Below are positions 34,876 to 44,768 of a stretch of DNA of 64,000 nucleotides, in pieces. The DNA is from Mycobacterium sp. IS-1742 (GTDB taxonomy: Bacteria > Actinomycetota > Actinomycetes > Mycobacteriales > Mycobacteriaceae): contig NZ_LQIV01000015.1 of assembly GCF_001500125.1 (NCBI RefSeq), positions 1 through 64,000 on the forward strand. Direction: 5' to 3'. The translations under genes were made by a program, and so were the position numbers. Within the stretch, counting starts at the first letter, position 1. Each line of letters starts with the position of its first letter. The notes beneath the pieces were generated by a model. It worked only from the letters and a program-made list of their open reading frames with translations. It ran no database searches and was not told the DNA's origin.

Positions 34876-36036
34876 TCACAATCCGAGAATGGTCGACGCG
34901 ATGATGGTGCGCTGGACCTCGTTGCTGCCGCCGTAGATCGACGTCTTGCGGTAGTTGAGGTACGTCGGCGCGCTGCGCTGCGCCCACTCCGGTGAGGCGA
35001 GGCCGGCGCCGGCGTCGAACGGCAGCGCGTCGGGACCGGCCACCTCGACGAGGAGTTCGGTGGCGAGCTGCTGGAGCTGGCTGCCGCGCAGCTTGAGCAC
35101 CGACGAGGCGGGGTTGGGCTTGCCGTCGGAGGAGCCCGACGCCACCCGCATCTGGGTCAGCTCCAGCGCGAGGACGTCGTTCTCCGCTTCGGCCAGGCGG
35201 GCGGCGAACAGCGGATCGTCGAGCAGCCCGGACTCCTTGGCCCGCGCCTTGACGTCGGCCAGCTTGACCTTGGTGCGACCCACCTGGGTGATGCCGGTGC
35301 GCTCGTTGCCGAGCAGGAACTTGGCGTAGCTCCAGCCCTGGTTCTCCTCGCCGACGAGCTGGTCGGCGGGCACCCGGACGTCTTCGAAGAAGACCTCGTT
35401 GACCTCGAAGCTGCCGTCGACGAGCTTGATCGGGCGCAGCGTGATGCCCGGGGTGTTCATGTCGATCAGCAGGAACGAGATACCGGCTTGGCGCTTCGGC
35501 GCCTGCGGATCGGTGCGCACGAGGCAGAAGATCCAGTCGGCGTGCTGGCCCAGCGTCGTCCACGTCTTCTGACCGTTGACGACGTAGGTGTCGCCGTCGC
35601 GGATCGCGGTGGTGCGCAGCGACGCCAGGTCGGAGCCGGCCTCGGGTTCGGAGAAGCCCTGGCACCACCAGATGTCCAGCGCCGCCGTGGGCGGGAGGAA
35701 GCGCTCCTTGATCGCCTGCGAGCCGAACTCCGCGATGACCGGGCCGACCATCTTCGAGTTGAACGTCAGCGGCTCGGGGACGCACGCCAGCTGCATCTCG
35801 TCGAGCCAGATCTGGTGCTGGACCGGCGTCCAGTCCTTGCCGCCCCACTCGACCGGCCAGTTCGGCACCGCGAGGCCGTGATCGTTGAGGATCTTGTGCG
35901 TGGTGACGATGTCGTCCTTGGAGACCTCGCCACCCTGCCGGGATCGTTCGCGGATCTCGGCGGGGATCTCGGTGCGGTAGAAGGTACGAAGCTCGTCGCG
36001 GAAGGCGGCTTCCTCTTCGGTCAGCGCCAGCTGCAT
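34876..36036 (-). CDS. Acyl-CoA dehydrogenase subunit (FadE-type, long partner)
   Basis: A 386-residue acyl-CoA dehydrogenase. The FAD/substrate motifs WWCQGFSEPEAGSDLASL and NGQKTWTTLGQHAD are intact, and the C-terminal YGGSNEVQRTIIA is typical. It should form a heteromeric enzyme with the product of the next gene, 7 bp away. AGGGAGT lies upstream of the ATG at 36036. The 88-bp promoter region holds a large inverted repeat with ACCGGT cores that may be the operator of the upstream TetR. Confidence 0.9.
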   Translation of the reverse strand: MQLALTEEEAAFRDELRTFYRTEIPAEIRERSRQGGEVSKDDIVTTHKILNDHGLAVPNWPVEWGGKDWTPVQHQIWLDEMQLACVPEPLTFNSKMVGPVIAEFGSQAIKERFLPPTAALDIWWCQGFSEPEAGSDLASLRTTAIRDGDTYVVNGQKTWTTLGQHADWIFCLVRTDPQAPKRQAGISFLLIDMNTPGITLRPIKLVDGSFEVNEVFFEDVRVPADQLVGEENQGWSYAKFLLGNERTGITQVGRTKVKLADVKARAKESGLLDDPLFAARLAEAENDVLALELTQMRVASGSSDGKPNPASSVLKLRGSQLQQLATELLVEVAGPDALPFDAGAGLASPEWAQRSAPTYLNYRKTSIYGGSNEVQRTIIASTILGL

Positions 36037-36075
36037 GTGTGACTCCCTGCTCGGGGACGGAGGGCCTGAATTCAC

Positions 36076-36116
36076 ACTAACTCACCGGTTGGTCGGGTCG
36101 GCTACCGGTCAGTAGT
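36076..36116. promoter_or_regulatory. Inverted repeat with twin ACCGGT cores upstream of the fadE pair
   Basis: ACTAACTCACCGGT (36076-36089) and ACCGGTCAGTAGT (36104-36116) are inverted copies of the same box around a 14-bp centre; each contains the self-complementary core ACCGGT. The first box lies 40 bp from the fadE start. TetR-family repressors of fatty-acid genes often bind such sites; the TetR gene just upstream is the natural candidate. Confidence 0.5.
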
Positions 36117-36124
36117 AAGGGGGG

Positions 36125-36679
36125 TCAGCGGCGGAGCATGAACTCGAGGAAGTGGTCGCGCACCGCGGGCGGGGCGGTCTGGCCCGGGTCGGCGGCGTGC
36201 AGCAGGCCCACGCCGGCGGAGAACATGATCGTCGAGCGCAGCGCCGCCTCGTTCGTCGAGAAGCCCTCGTCGAGGAACGCCTGCTGCAACGCGGCCAGCA
36301 CCCGGCGGTCACTCTGCCGGACCTTGTCGGCCACCTTCTCGTCGGCGATCGCCCACGTCCGCATCACGCGTTCGACCGCCCAGTGCGACGGGCTGACGAG
36401 CGCCTCCATCATCACCTGCATCCGTTCGCGCGGTGGCACATCGTGCATCGTGGCGAATCGGCGACGCTCCCGGTCGCGGACCTCCCCCCACGCCTCGACC
36501 AGCGCTGCGCGGTAGGCCCGGATGTCGCTGAAGTGCCAGTAGAAGCTGCCCTTGGTGACGTGCAGCCGGTCGCAGAGCCTGCCGATGCGCAGCGCGTTCG
36601 GGCCGCCCTCGGCGAGCAGCGAGAATCCCGCGTCGATCCAGTCGTCCAGCGATGTCGGGCGGTCACGCTCGGTCGCCAT
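36125..36679 (-). CDS. TetR-family transcriptional regulator
   Basis: A 184-residue TetR protein with the DNA-binding helices near 25-48 (IGRLCDRLHVTKGSFYWHF). The remainder is a helical ligand domain. It is upstream of and co-directional with the two fadE genes, and an ideal dyad (36734-36751) lies 55 bp upstream of its ATG, probably for self-control. An acyl-CoA ligand is plausible from the context. The frame is open far upstream, but codons before 36679 overlap the neighbouring promoter region and are not coding-like. Confidence 0.9.
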   Translation of the reverse strand: MATERDRPTSLDDWIDAGFSLLAEGGPNALRIGRLCDRLHVTKGSFYWHFSDIRAYRAALVEAWGEVRDRERRRFATMHDVPPRERMQVMMEALVSPSHWAVERVMRTWAIADEKVADKVRQSDRRVLAALQQAFLDEGFSTNEAALRSTIMFSAGVGLLHAADPGQTAPPAVRDHFLEFMLRR

Positions 36680-36733
36680 GTCCGGCAGCATACGGCGGGT
36701 ATGGCCGCCGTGGCGACGCTTCCAGCAAACGTA

Positions 36734-36751
36734 CCGTACCTGCTGGTACGG
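36734..36751. promoter_or_regulatory. Dyad operator CCGTACC-TGCT-GGTACGG
   Basis: Perfect 7-bp arms around a 4-bp centre, in the 142-bp space between the TetR gene (minus) and the DUF5709 gene (plus). Size and symmetry are those of a TetR operator. The half-site GTACC/GGTAC also occurs repeatedly near 56512-56560. Confidence 0.6.
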
Positions 36752-36786
36752 GCGCCCTCGCGGGGTGTAGCGGCCGTCGCAGTCAG

Positions 36787-36812
36787 GTTTAGTGCCCAGG
36801 CCCGCGGGGCAA
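36787..36812 (+). promoter_or_regulatory. SigF-type promoter of the DUF5709 gene
   Basis: GGTTT (GTTT at 36787-36790), a 16-bp spacer and GGGCAA (36807-36812): the -35 is perfect, the -10 has two mismatches. The ATG at 36822 is 9 bp past the -10, at the expected start point, so the mRNA is probably leaderless; no ribosome binding site is visible. Confidence 0.5.
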
Positions 36813-36821
36813 CCGGCCGAC

Positions 36822-37214
36822 ATGAGCGACAACATCGACTTCGACTCGGCGAACGATGCCGGCGGCACCGGCGATACCCTGCGGCCCATGGAGGGTCTCG
36901 ACGCAGACGACGTTCGCAACGACGACGGCGACATCGTCGTCGACCCGCCCGACCACTGGAGTGAGGCCAACCGGTCCGACCAGTTGCCGCGCGGCGAGGT
37001 CGGCGGCGGGGAGTCGCTCGACGAGAAGCTCGCCGCCGAGGTGCCCGACAGCGCGGCCGTCGCACCCGCCGACGACTCCGCGCCGGCGGGTGAGGTCGAG
37101 CCGAGGCCCGAAGACCAGCTCGACAACCTCGACGCCGACCATCACGGCACCGACGCCGGTCAGGTCAGCGGCACCCCAGAGGACGGTGACTCGTTCTTCA
37201 CCGTCGTGGAGTGA
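36822..37214 (+). CDS. DUF5709-type acidic, disordered protein
   Basis: A 130-residue, very acidic protein (more than a quarter Asp/Glu) predicted to be largely unfolded. The segment GLDADDVRNDDGDIVVDPPDHWSEANR and the later ESLDEKLAAEVPD match the pattern of the actinobacterial DUF5709 family, of unknown function. In other mycobacteria such small acidic proteins rise in stationary phase; the SigF-type promoter here agrees. It converges on glgX with 10 bp between the stops. Confidence 0.78.
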   Translation: MSDNIDFDSANDAGGTGDTLRPMEGLDADDVRNDDGDIVVDPPDHWSEANRSDQLPRGEVGGGESLDEKLAAEVPDSAAVAPADDSAPAGEVEPRPEDQLDNLDADHHGTDAGQVSGTPEDGDSFFTVVE

Positions 37215-37224
37215 TCCGACTTCC

Positions 37225-39369
<2,145 letters not shown>

Positions 39370-39470
39370 AGTGCACGCTCCTGAGGGTTGGTTCACGGGT
39401 CGGGGGCGACGTTACGGGCCGGGCGGCGTGCGGGCAGCACGACCGCGTCCCTTGGCGGCGTCCCGGAGAT

Positions 39471-39494
39471 ATACCCACTTCGGGACTTCTCAAC
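39471..39494 (-). promoter_or_regulatory. Possible SigF-like promoter of glgX
   Basis: On the minus strand, GGGTAT (39476-39471) is a perfect SigF -10 element, but the nearest -35 match is GTTG (39494-39491) at the short spacing of 14 bp. The 154-bp gap between pncA and glgX shows nothing else. Low-confidence candidate. Confidence 0.25.
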
Positions 39495-39523
39495 GGCCGA
39501 GCCGGTCACACCGGCGCACGGTC

Positions 39524-40090
39524 TCAGACGACGGCGACCCCGGCGCCGCGCAGCGCCTCGACGGCCTCGGCGGTCGACTCCTCGGCCACCCCGGCGGTGA
39601 GGTCGAGCAGCACGCGGGTGCGCAGGCCGACCGCCACCGCATCGGCCGCGGTGGCCCGGACGCAGTAGTCCGTGGCGATCCCGACGACGTCGACCTCGTC
39701 GACGCCGCGTTCGCGCAGCCAGTCACCCAGCGGTGTCCCCGCCGCGTCGCTGCCCTCGAACCCGCTGTAGGCCGCCGAGTACTCACCCTTGGTGAACACC
39801 GCCTCGACCGGTGACGGGTCGAGGTCGGGGTGGAACTCGGCACCCTCGGTCCCGACGACGCAGTGGCGGGGCCAGGACACCCGGTAGTCCGGTTCGTCGG
39901 AGAAGTGGTCACCGGGGTCGATGTGGAAGTCCTTGGTCGCCACGACGTGGTCGTAGCCGGTGCCCGACGAGACGTCGTTGCCCGCGATCAGCTCACTGAT
40001 GCGCCGGGCGACGGCGGCCCCGCCGGTCACGGCCAGCGAGCCGCCTTCACAGAAGTCGTTCTGGACGTCGACGACGATGAGCGCGCGCAT
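39524..40090 (-). CDS. pncA: Nicotinamidase/pyrazinamidase
   Basis: A 188-residue isochorismatase-fold amidase that converts nicotinamide to nicotinic acid, and by the same reaction pyrazinamide to pyrazinoic acid. Catalytic Asp8 (VVDVQNDFCEGGSL), the metal-binding DFHIDPGDHF block, the lysine in FTKGEYSAAYSGFEG and the nucleophile cysteine in GIATDYCVRATA are all present, closely following M. tuberculosis PncA. It belongs to NAD salvage. It stands between the ANTAR regulator gene and glgX, each with its own spacing, and is probably transcribed alone. Confidence 0.95.
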   Translation of the reverse strand: MRALIVVDVQNDFCEGGSLAVTGGAAVARRISELIAGNDVSSGTGYDHVVATKDFHIDPGDHFSDEPDYRVSWPRHCVVGTEGAEFHPDLDPSPVEAVFTKGEYSAAYSGFEGSDAAGTPLGDWLRERGVDEVDVVGIATDYCVRATAADAVAVGLRTRVLLDLTAGVAEESTAEAVEALRGAGVAVV

Positions 40091-40117
40091 GACGTCACGG
40101 TAGCGCCACGCGAGTGG

Positions 40118-40825
40118 TCACACACCCGCTGCACGGACCCGGTGGTGCACCGTCAGCAGCAGGTGGTCGAACGCCGAACGCGGCGGCAGCGTGTCCTCGT
40201 AGTACAGGGCGGTGAAATCGGCGAGCAGACGTTCGGCGAAGGTGCGCAGCTTCACCCCGGCCTCGGCGGCCCGCCATTTGAGTAGTTCGAAGGCCGCGAC
40301 CGCGTCGACGCGGTAGACCAGCATGAGCATCCCCTTGGCGCGTTCGATGGCCGCGCGGTGCTCGACCATCGCCGCGGCGGTGGCGGCCGCCATCTCGCGG
40401 GTGGACTCCTCGAGGCGGCTGGGGGTGACGTCGACGTAGAACCCCTGCGTGCCGACGATGTCACCCGTCTCGTCGAACATCCGGTCGGCGATCACCACGA
40501 CATCGTGGATGCGTTTGTTGGTGTCGATGATCCGGTGACGGGTGCTGAACGTACGGTGAGTGCGGCGGATGTCGTCGAGCGTCGCGGCCACTGAGACGTA
40601 GTCGTCCGGGTGTTTGTGAGCGAGTACCAGTTCGGTGGTGGGAGTGACGGTTCCCGGCTGATACCCGTGCATCAGGTGTACCTGGTCGGACCACTCCCAG
40701 CGGCCGTCCGCAAAGTGGTAGCGAAACCATCCGACGTTTTGCGGCGATCCACCGGCAAGCGCCCTCTCCAGTGACTCTTCGGGGGGCACTCTGCCACAGT
40801 AACCCCGACATGTGACCTCAGCCAC
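40118..40825 (-). CDS. PAS-ANTAR RNA-binding antiterminator
   Basis: A 235-residue regulator with a PAS sensor domain (about 25-140; WEWSDQVHLMHGYQPGTV, HRIIDTNKRIHDVVVIADRMFDETGDIVG) and a C-terminal ANTAR domain (about 155-210; AIERAKGMLMLVYRVDAVAAFELL). ANTAR proteins bind paired RNA hairpins to prevent transcription termination. Its ATG at 40825 overlaps the end of the polytopic membrane gene by 8 bp, putting it as last gene of the five-gene membrane operon; a GTG at 40789 is an alternative start. It may regulate that operon or respond to its product. Confidence 0.87.
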   Translation of the reverse strand: MAEVTCRGYCGRVPPEESLERALAGGSPQNVGWFRYHFADGRWEWSDQVHLMHGYQPGTVTPTTELVLAHKHPDDYVSVAATLDDIRRTHRTFSTRHRIIDTNKRIHDVVVIADRMFDETGDIVGTQGFYVDVTPSRLEESTREMAAATAAAMVEHRAAIERAKGMLMLVYRVDAVAAFELLKWRAAEAGVKLRTFAERLLADFTALYYEDTLPPRSAFDHLLLTVHHRVRAAGV

Positions 40826-42155
40826 CGAATAGCAGATACAACCCCGTGAAGGTGTAGCCGACCATGACCAGCATCATGGCGAGCTGGCCGGTCAGCTGGT
40901 GTGCCGACGGCAGCAGTTTGAGCGCACGGTCGTGTGCGGCCACCACTCCGGCCATGTGGCCGGCCACCACGAACGCCACCTTGAGCGTCGCGAGCACCGA
41001 CGGATGCATCGACAACAGGTAGCTCACCTCGGCGTCGGCCAGACCGAACACGTTCCAGCCGCGCTGTAACGGGTCGGCCAGCAGGATCACGGTCTGCTGA
41101 CCCCGTTCGACGAGGTATGTCAGGTAGTGGGCGAACACGTAGCCGAGGACGATCGGGATCAGCGAGTGCGCCATCAGCCCGGGCAGTTCGCGACGCCGCT
41201 GCCGGTCGACCCCCGCGGTCGCCATGGCGGCCGCGCTGAACGTGCCCGCCACGATCAGCACGAACACCGCGAGCCCCGCGGTCTTGAGCAGTGTCGCGGT
41301 CCACGCGCCGTCGGCGGTCGAGTCGACGAAGTCGCGCCACACCGGCATCGCCGAGAAGCTGTCGAACGCGGTGGAGCCGAGCAGCACCGACAGCACCGTG
41401 ACGGTCCCCGGCCGCACCGGCAGCGTGGGCAGGTGGTCGAAGGGGTTGCCGATCGCGATCCGTCCGGTGTCGCGCTGGCGACGGAACATCGCCAGCCGGG
41501 AGGCCACCACGCTGTACACCTCGAACGGGTCGGCGCGCGCGCACCACCGCTCGCCGAACCACAGCGCGCCGGCGAACGTCACGCCGACATAGACCAGCAG
41601 CCACGTGCGGATGGCCGCGACGTAACCGGGGTCGGGGCTGGCCAGTTCGAGCCACACGAACGCGAACAGCCCGAACGCCGCGGGCCAGTATCCGAGCCGC
41701 ACCGGATAGGGCGGGCGGTCCGTGCGGCGGTGCAACCGCAGCACGCGGGACAGGGCGCGCACCGGCGACAGCACCCGCCAGACCGGTCCGAACGCCCACG
41801 ACAGCGCGACCAGGCCGACCCAGAGGAGTACGTAGAAGACCCCGGGCAGCGGGTTCTCGGCGTTCTGCGGGCCGAAGAACGCGGCCATGGCCACCCAGAG
41901 CGTGAGCGCCAGGGCGGCCAGGGCGATGGCCCATCGGGTGACGGGCGCGTCGACGACGGCGGTGACCCACGGCGGCAGTGCGCGTCCGGGCCGGTCCTCG
42001 TCGAACCGCGGCGTGCGCCAGGCGAGCGCGACGACAGCGAACGTCGCGGTGAGCGCCCAGGCGGCGCCGAGCAGGGCGTAGGTGTAGGGAATCGGCAGAT
42101 CGGTGGAGCCGCCGAGCCCGTGTGCCAGCACCGTCACGTGCGCCGCGGAGGTCAC
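40818..42155 (-). CDS. Polytopic membrane protein of unknown function (445 aa)
   Basis: About ten to eleven transmembrane helices with conserved-looking polar/aromatic motifs (FFGPQNAENPLPGVFYVLLWVG near 105; ERGQQTVILLADPLQRGWNVFG near 350; MLVMVGYTFTGLYLLFGG at the end). Arginine-rich cytoplasmic loops are seen near 140. I do not recognise a characterised family. The ATG overlaps the stop of the cupredoxin-like lipoprotein gene (ATGA), so the two are co-translated and probably form one complex with the 616-aa protein upstream. A role in metal or electron transfer is inferred from the neighbours only. Confidence 0.78.
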   Translation of the reverse strand: MTSAAHVTVLAHGLGGSTDLPIPYTYALLGAAWALTATFAVVALAWRTPRFDEDRPGRALPPWVTAVVDAPVTRWAIALAALALTLWVAMAAFFGPQNAENPLPGVFYVLLWVGLVALSWAFGPVWRVLSPVRALSRVLRLHRRTDRPPYPVRLGYWPAAFGLFAFVWLELASPDPGYVAAIRTWLLVYVGVTFAGALWFGERWCARADPFEVYSVVASRLAMFRRQRDTGRIAIGNPFDHLPTLPVRPGTVTVLSVLLGSTAFDSFSAMPVWRDFVDSTADGAWTATLLKTAGLAVFVLIVAGTFSAAAMATAGVDRQRRRELPGLMAHSLIPIVLGYVFAHYLTYLVERGQQTVILLADPLQRGWNVFGLADAEVSYLLSMHPSVLATLKVAFVVAGHMAGVVAAHDRALKLLPSAHQLTGQLAMMLVMVGYTFTGLYLLFGG

Positions 42156-42583
42156 CGTACTTGTACGCCGGCGACCACGCGGTTCAGTTCGTGCAGTTCG
42201 ATCTCGACGTTGCCCGGCACGTCCACGGTGAACTGGAACATCTGGCCGGCCTTGGGCTCGATGCGGAACGTGTGTTCCGGAACCGAGTGCACGTGCAGTT
42301 CGTCGGCGGCGTCACTGTTGACCCGCAGCACGATCGGCTCGCCGAGCTTCCCCTCGAGCCGCGCGTTGGTGGGGGTGACGTTGCCGCCCTCGATGCTGAT
42401 GTCGATGGTCAGCCGGTCGGTCGGCCGCTGCTGGTCGGTCATGTCCGACGGGCTGACGGTCGACGCCGAGGGGCTCGGGCTCGCTGCCTCACCGCTGTCC
42501 TGCGAGCCGCCGCAGGCAGCGACCAGCAGCGCCGCCGCCGTCACCATGAGTGCAGATCCGGAGCGTCGTGCGGTGCGTGTCAC
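42152..42583 (-). CDS. Cupredoxin-like lipoprotein
   Basis: A 143-residue lipoprotein: signal peptide with the lipobox LVAACGG (Cys about residue 24), a Ser/Pro linker and a C-terminal beta domain (about 60-143) of the cupredoxin kind (DELHVHSVPEHTFRIEPKAGQMFQFTVDVPGNVEIELHEL). The HVH pair and later His are possible metal ligands, but the usual cysteine of type-1 copper sites is absent at the PGNVEIELHE loop, so a blue-copper centre is unlikely. The GTG start overlaps the preceding 56-aa gene and its stop overlaps the next, both by 4 bp. It acts outside the plasma membrane. Confidence 0.83.
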   Translation of the reverse strand: MTRTARRSGSALMVTAAALLVAACGGSQDSGEAASPSPSASTVSPSDMTDQQRPTDRLTIDISIEGGNVTPTNARLEGKLGEPIVLRVNSDAADELHVHSVPEHTFRIEPKAGQMFQFTVDVPGNVEIELHELNRVVAGVQVR

Positions 42584-42750
42584 GTGTTCCCTTCTCGATC
42601 CGGGTGTCCGCCGTCCTTGCGGCGGTTCTTCGCGGCAATGTAGACGACGACGCCGGCGACCACGATGGCCGGCGCGAACGCCGGCACCGCGATCCAGATC
42701 GGATGGTCGGCCAGGTACACGACGTCCGAGGCGTCCGGCGTCACCGTCAT
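42580..42750 (-). CDS. Small single-pass membrane protein (56 aa)
   Basis: A short gene: ATG at 42750 overlapping the stop of the 616-aa gene (ATGA), TGA at 42582-42580 overlapping the GTG of the lipoprotein gene. The product has one transmembrane helix (about residues 18-40, IWIAVPAFAPAIVVAGVVVYI) and a basic tail (KNRRKDGG). Overlap on both sides makes it a real part of the operon, probably a small subunit of the complex. It has no recognised family. Confidence 0.75.
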   Translation of the reverse strand: MTVTPDASDVVYLADHPIWIAVPAFAPAIVVAGVVVYIAAKNRRKDGGHPDREGNT

Positions 42751-44597
42751 GCCTGCGCCGACGGTTGTAGCTCGGCCTCGCTGCCGCTCGGCTCGCTCTT
42801 GCTGATGCGGCCGCCACCCCAGGTGATGCCGGCGATCATGGCCAGCGTGCAGGCCAGCACCACCAGGCAGCCGATCAGCCAGAGCGACTGCGGGATGTCG
42901 GGGCTGCGCTCACGCTGCAGGATGGTGATCTCCGAGACCATGGGCCGGGTGAACTGCGGTTCGGCGGGCACTTCCTGCGCGCCGATCCCCGGGTCACCCG
43001 CGAGGTAGATCGGCACGGCGGCCAGCGTCTTGCCGTCGTGCACACGCAGCAGGGTCTTCCAGGTGCCCGACACCGGCATCGGCTGAGTGGACACATAGTG
43101 GCCGGGGCCGACCTTCTCGAGATTGTCGACGAACTGACCGCGCTGGTTCTGCAGGCCGCCCTGCCAGCCGAGCACCGACACCCAGTTCGGATCGTCGCTG
43201 ATCGCGTCCGGCGGGTTGAGGCGGACGTCGGCGGTCACGTAGCGCTCGCCGTTGACCGCCGGAGCCTCGGTCAGCGTGATCGCGGCGGTCGTGTTCTCGG
43301 GCACGTTGTAGCGCAGGCCATTGGCCGCCGCCCCGCCGATCGCGAGAACGGCCAGCGCGACGAGGCCGACACCGATCGCCCGTTTCGGCAGGCGCTGCCC
43401 GGTGATCACCATGCCGGCCATCGCGCCGCAGGCGCCGACGAGCATCGCCACCGGCACGGACATCGCCAGCGCCTCGGGCCAGATGCTGGTGGGCCACGCG
43501 TAGTGGTAGACGGCGTTGATCCACAGCGATTCCAGCCAGAGGCCGACCGTGGCGATCCCGAGCCCGGACACCAGGCCGAACACCACCGGCCGTTTGAGCA
43601 GCGGGGTGAGGGCCACCAGCTCGACGACCACGGCGGCGCCCAGGTAGAGCGGGAACCAGTTGACCGGTGCGTCGAGAACCGGAGCGACGAGGAAGGCGAC
43701 GATGCCGCGCAGGCCGATGGCGATCACCGCGGCGATGATCGCGGCGCCTCGACCGAGGAAGATGCGGGCCATCACCAGGGCCAGGGCCGCCGCGGCGGCG
43801 ATCAGCATCGGCTGGAAGACCTGCCGGAACTGCGGCACCCCGAAGTCGAACTCGATCTGGTAGACCGATGCGCCGATCAGCACACCGGCGAAGGCGAGGT
43901 AGAGGACGAACTTCAGGCCGAGACCGTCGCGCGGAACGTCCGGGCCGACCGCCCGCTTGCCCTCGTACTCGAGGTACGCCGCGGCCAGCGTGGAGAACCC
44001 GGCGCCGCCGATCATCATGAGGTGGGTGGGGCCCCACAGCGTGACGTCCTGACCGAAGATGCGGTGCCACATGTCGTCGAGCGGGAAGCCCAGCAACGCG
44101 TAGAGCCCGCATCCGGCCATCACGAGGCCGCCGACCGGTGCGTGCCAGTGGTCGGTGATCCGCACCGCGGCCGGTCCGGGGCGGTCGAACGGCAGCACGA
44201 CCGCGGTGCAGCCCGCGACGAAGATGCCGAACAGGCCGATGAGGATGAAGTAGTGCGCGGGGTTCGCCAAAGCGCCGTCGTCGCGGCCGTTGCCGATGTG
44301 CAGGCTGACGTCCCAGATGAAGCCGAACAGGGCGCAGATGATCGAGGCGGTGAACATCGCGACCGGCAGCGCCACCCACGGCGGCCGTTTGAACCGGCGC
44401 CCCGTCCAGTCGGCCAGCTTCGTCAGCCAGCTGATCTTGTGGTTGCGGTGCAGGTAGCCGATGTACAGGAGGATCGCTGTGATGACGGCGGCCGCCACGG
44501 ACAGGCCGACGATCTCGCTGATCGCCGCGCCACCGCCCTCGTCACCCTGCGCCAGCACCGATACGCCGGAAACCTCGCCGAAGAACTCCACTGTCAT
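42747..44597 (-). CDS. Large polytopic membrane protein with conserved histidines and FixH-like ectodomain
   Basis: A 616-residue protein with about fourteen transmembrane helices. Histidines lie at helix ends and inside helices (WDVSLHIGNG, NPAHYFILIG, DHWHAPVGGL, DDMWHRIFGQD, WGPTHLMMIGG), as in heme- or copper-binding membrane oxidases, though no oxidase family is recognised. Residues about 430-550 form an extracytoplasmic beta domain resembling FixH/YtkA (VTADVRLNPP, GHYVSTQPMPVSGTWKTLLRV), followed by a last helix. It heads the operon with the 56-aa protein, cupredoxin-like lipoprotein, second polytopic protein and ANTAR regulator. An acidic N-terminal segment precedes helix 1. Function unknown; copper handling or membrane redox is inferred. 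Confidence 0.8.
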   Translation of the reverse strand: MTVEFFGEVSGVSVLAQGDEGGGAAISEIVGLSVAAAVITAILLYIGYLHRNHKISWLTKLADWTGRRFKRPPWVALPVAMFTASIICALFGFIWDVSLHIGNGRDDGALANPAHYFILIGLFGIFVAGCTAVVLPFDRPGPAAVRITDHWHAPVGGLVMAGCGLYALLGFPLDDMWHRIFGQDVTLWGPTHLMMIGGAGFSTLAAAYLEYEGKRAVGPDVPRDGLGLKFVLYLAFAGVLIGASVYQIEFDFGVPQFRQVFQPMLIAAAAALALVMARIFLGRGAAIIAAVIAIGLRGIVAFLVAPVLDAPVNWFPLYLGAAVVVELVALTPLLKRPVVFGLVSGLGIATVGLWLESLWINAVYHYAWPTSIWPEALAMSVPVAMLVGACGAMAGMVITGQRLPKRAIGVGLVALAVLAIGGAAANGLRYNVPENTTAAITLTEAPAVNGERYVTADVRLNPPDAISDDPNWVSVLGWQGGLQNQRGQFVDNLEKVGPGHYVSTQPMPVSGTWKTLLRVHDGKTLAAVPIYLAGDPGIGAQEVPAEPQFTRPMVSEITILQRERSPDIPQSLWLIGCLVVLACTLAMIAGITWGGGRISKSEPSGSEAELQPSAQA

Positions 44598-44621
44598 CTC
44601 CCGGGTTTGGACGGACCGAAC

Positions 44622-44635
44622 TTACCGCTCGGTAA
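44622..44635. promoter_or_regulatory. Palindromic operator TTACCG-CT-CGGTAA upstream of the membrane operon
   Basis: A perfect dyad with 6-bp arms 25 bp upstream of the 616-aa gene start. Its TACCG/CGGTA half-sites are of the type bound by TetR-family repressors. The 171-bp intergenic region also has GGGTAT on the minus strand (44651-44646) without a matching -35. No regulator gene is adjacent. Confidence 0.55.
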
Positions 44636-44768
44636 TGTTGCCAGAATACCCAAGGTGAAACCAGGGGTACCGGGTACTTTTTCTCCCGGCCGGCGACCCG
44701 CCGCGCGGCACGACTGACTCACGCCCGTGAGGTACCCCACGGCGCCGCGCATCAACCACCCGGTGCCG

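Noticed and set aside
40818..44597. Heme-copper oxidase or ammonia/methane monooxygenase operon
   Set aside because: The conserved metal-ligand patterns of those families could not be found; only scattered histidines and a cupredoxin-like partner support a redox role.
44646..44651. SigF promoter for the cupredoxin operon based on GGGTAT on the minus strand
   Set aside because: The -10 is perfect, but the position 15-17 bp upstream reads GGTA-like sequence, not GTTT; GTTT nearby is at a 6-bp spacing.
43038..44717. Open frame of 559 codons antisense to the 616-aa membrane protein
   Set aside because: Charged low-complexity product, no domain, and it runs through the promoter region of the operon.
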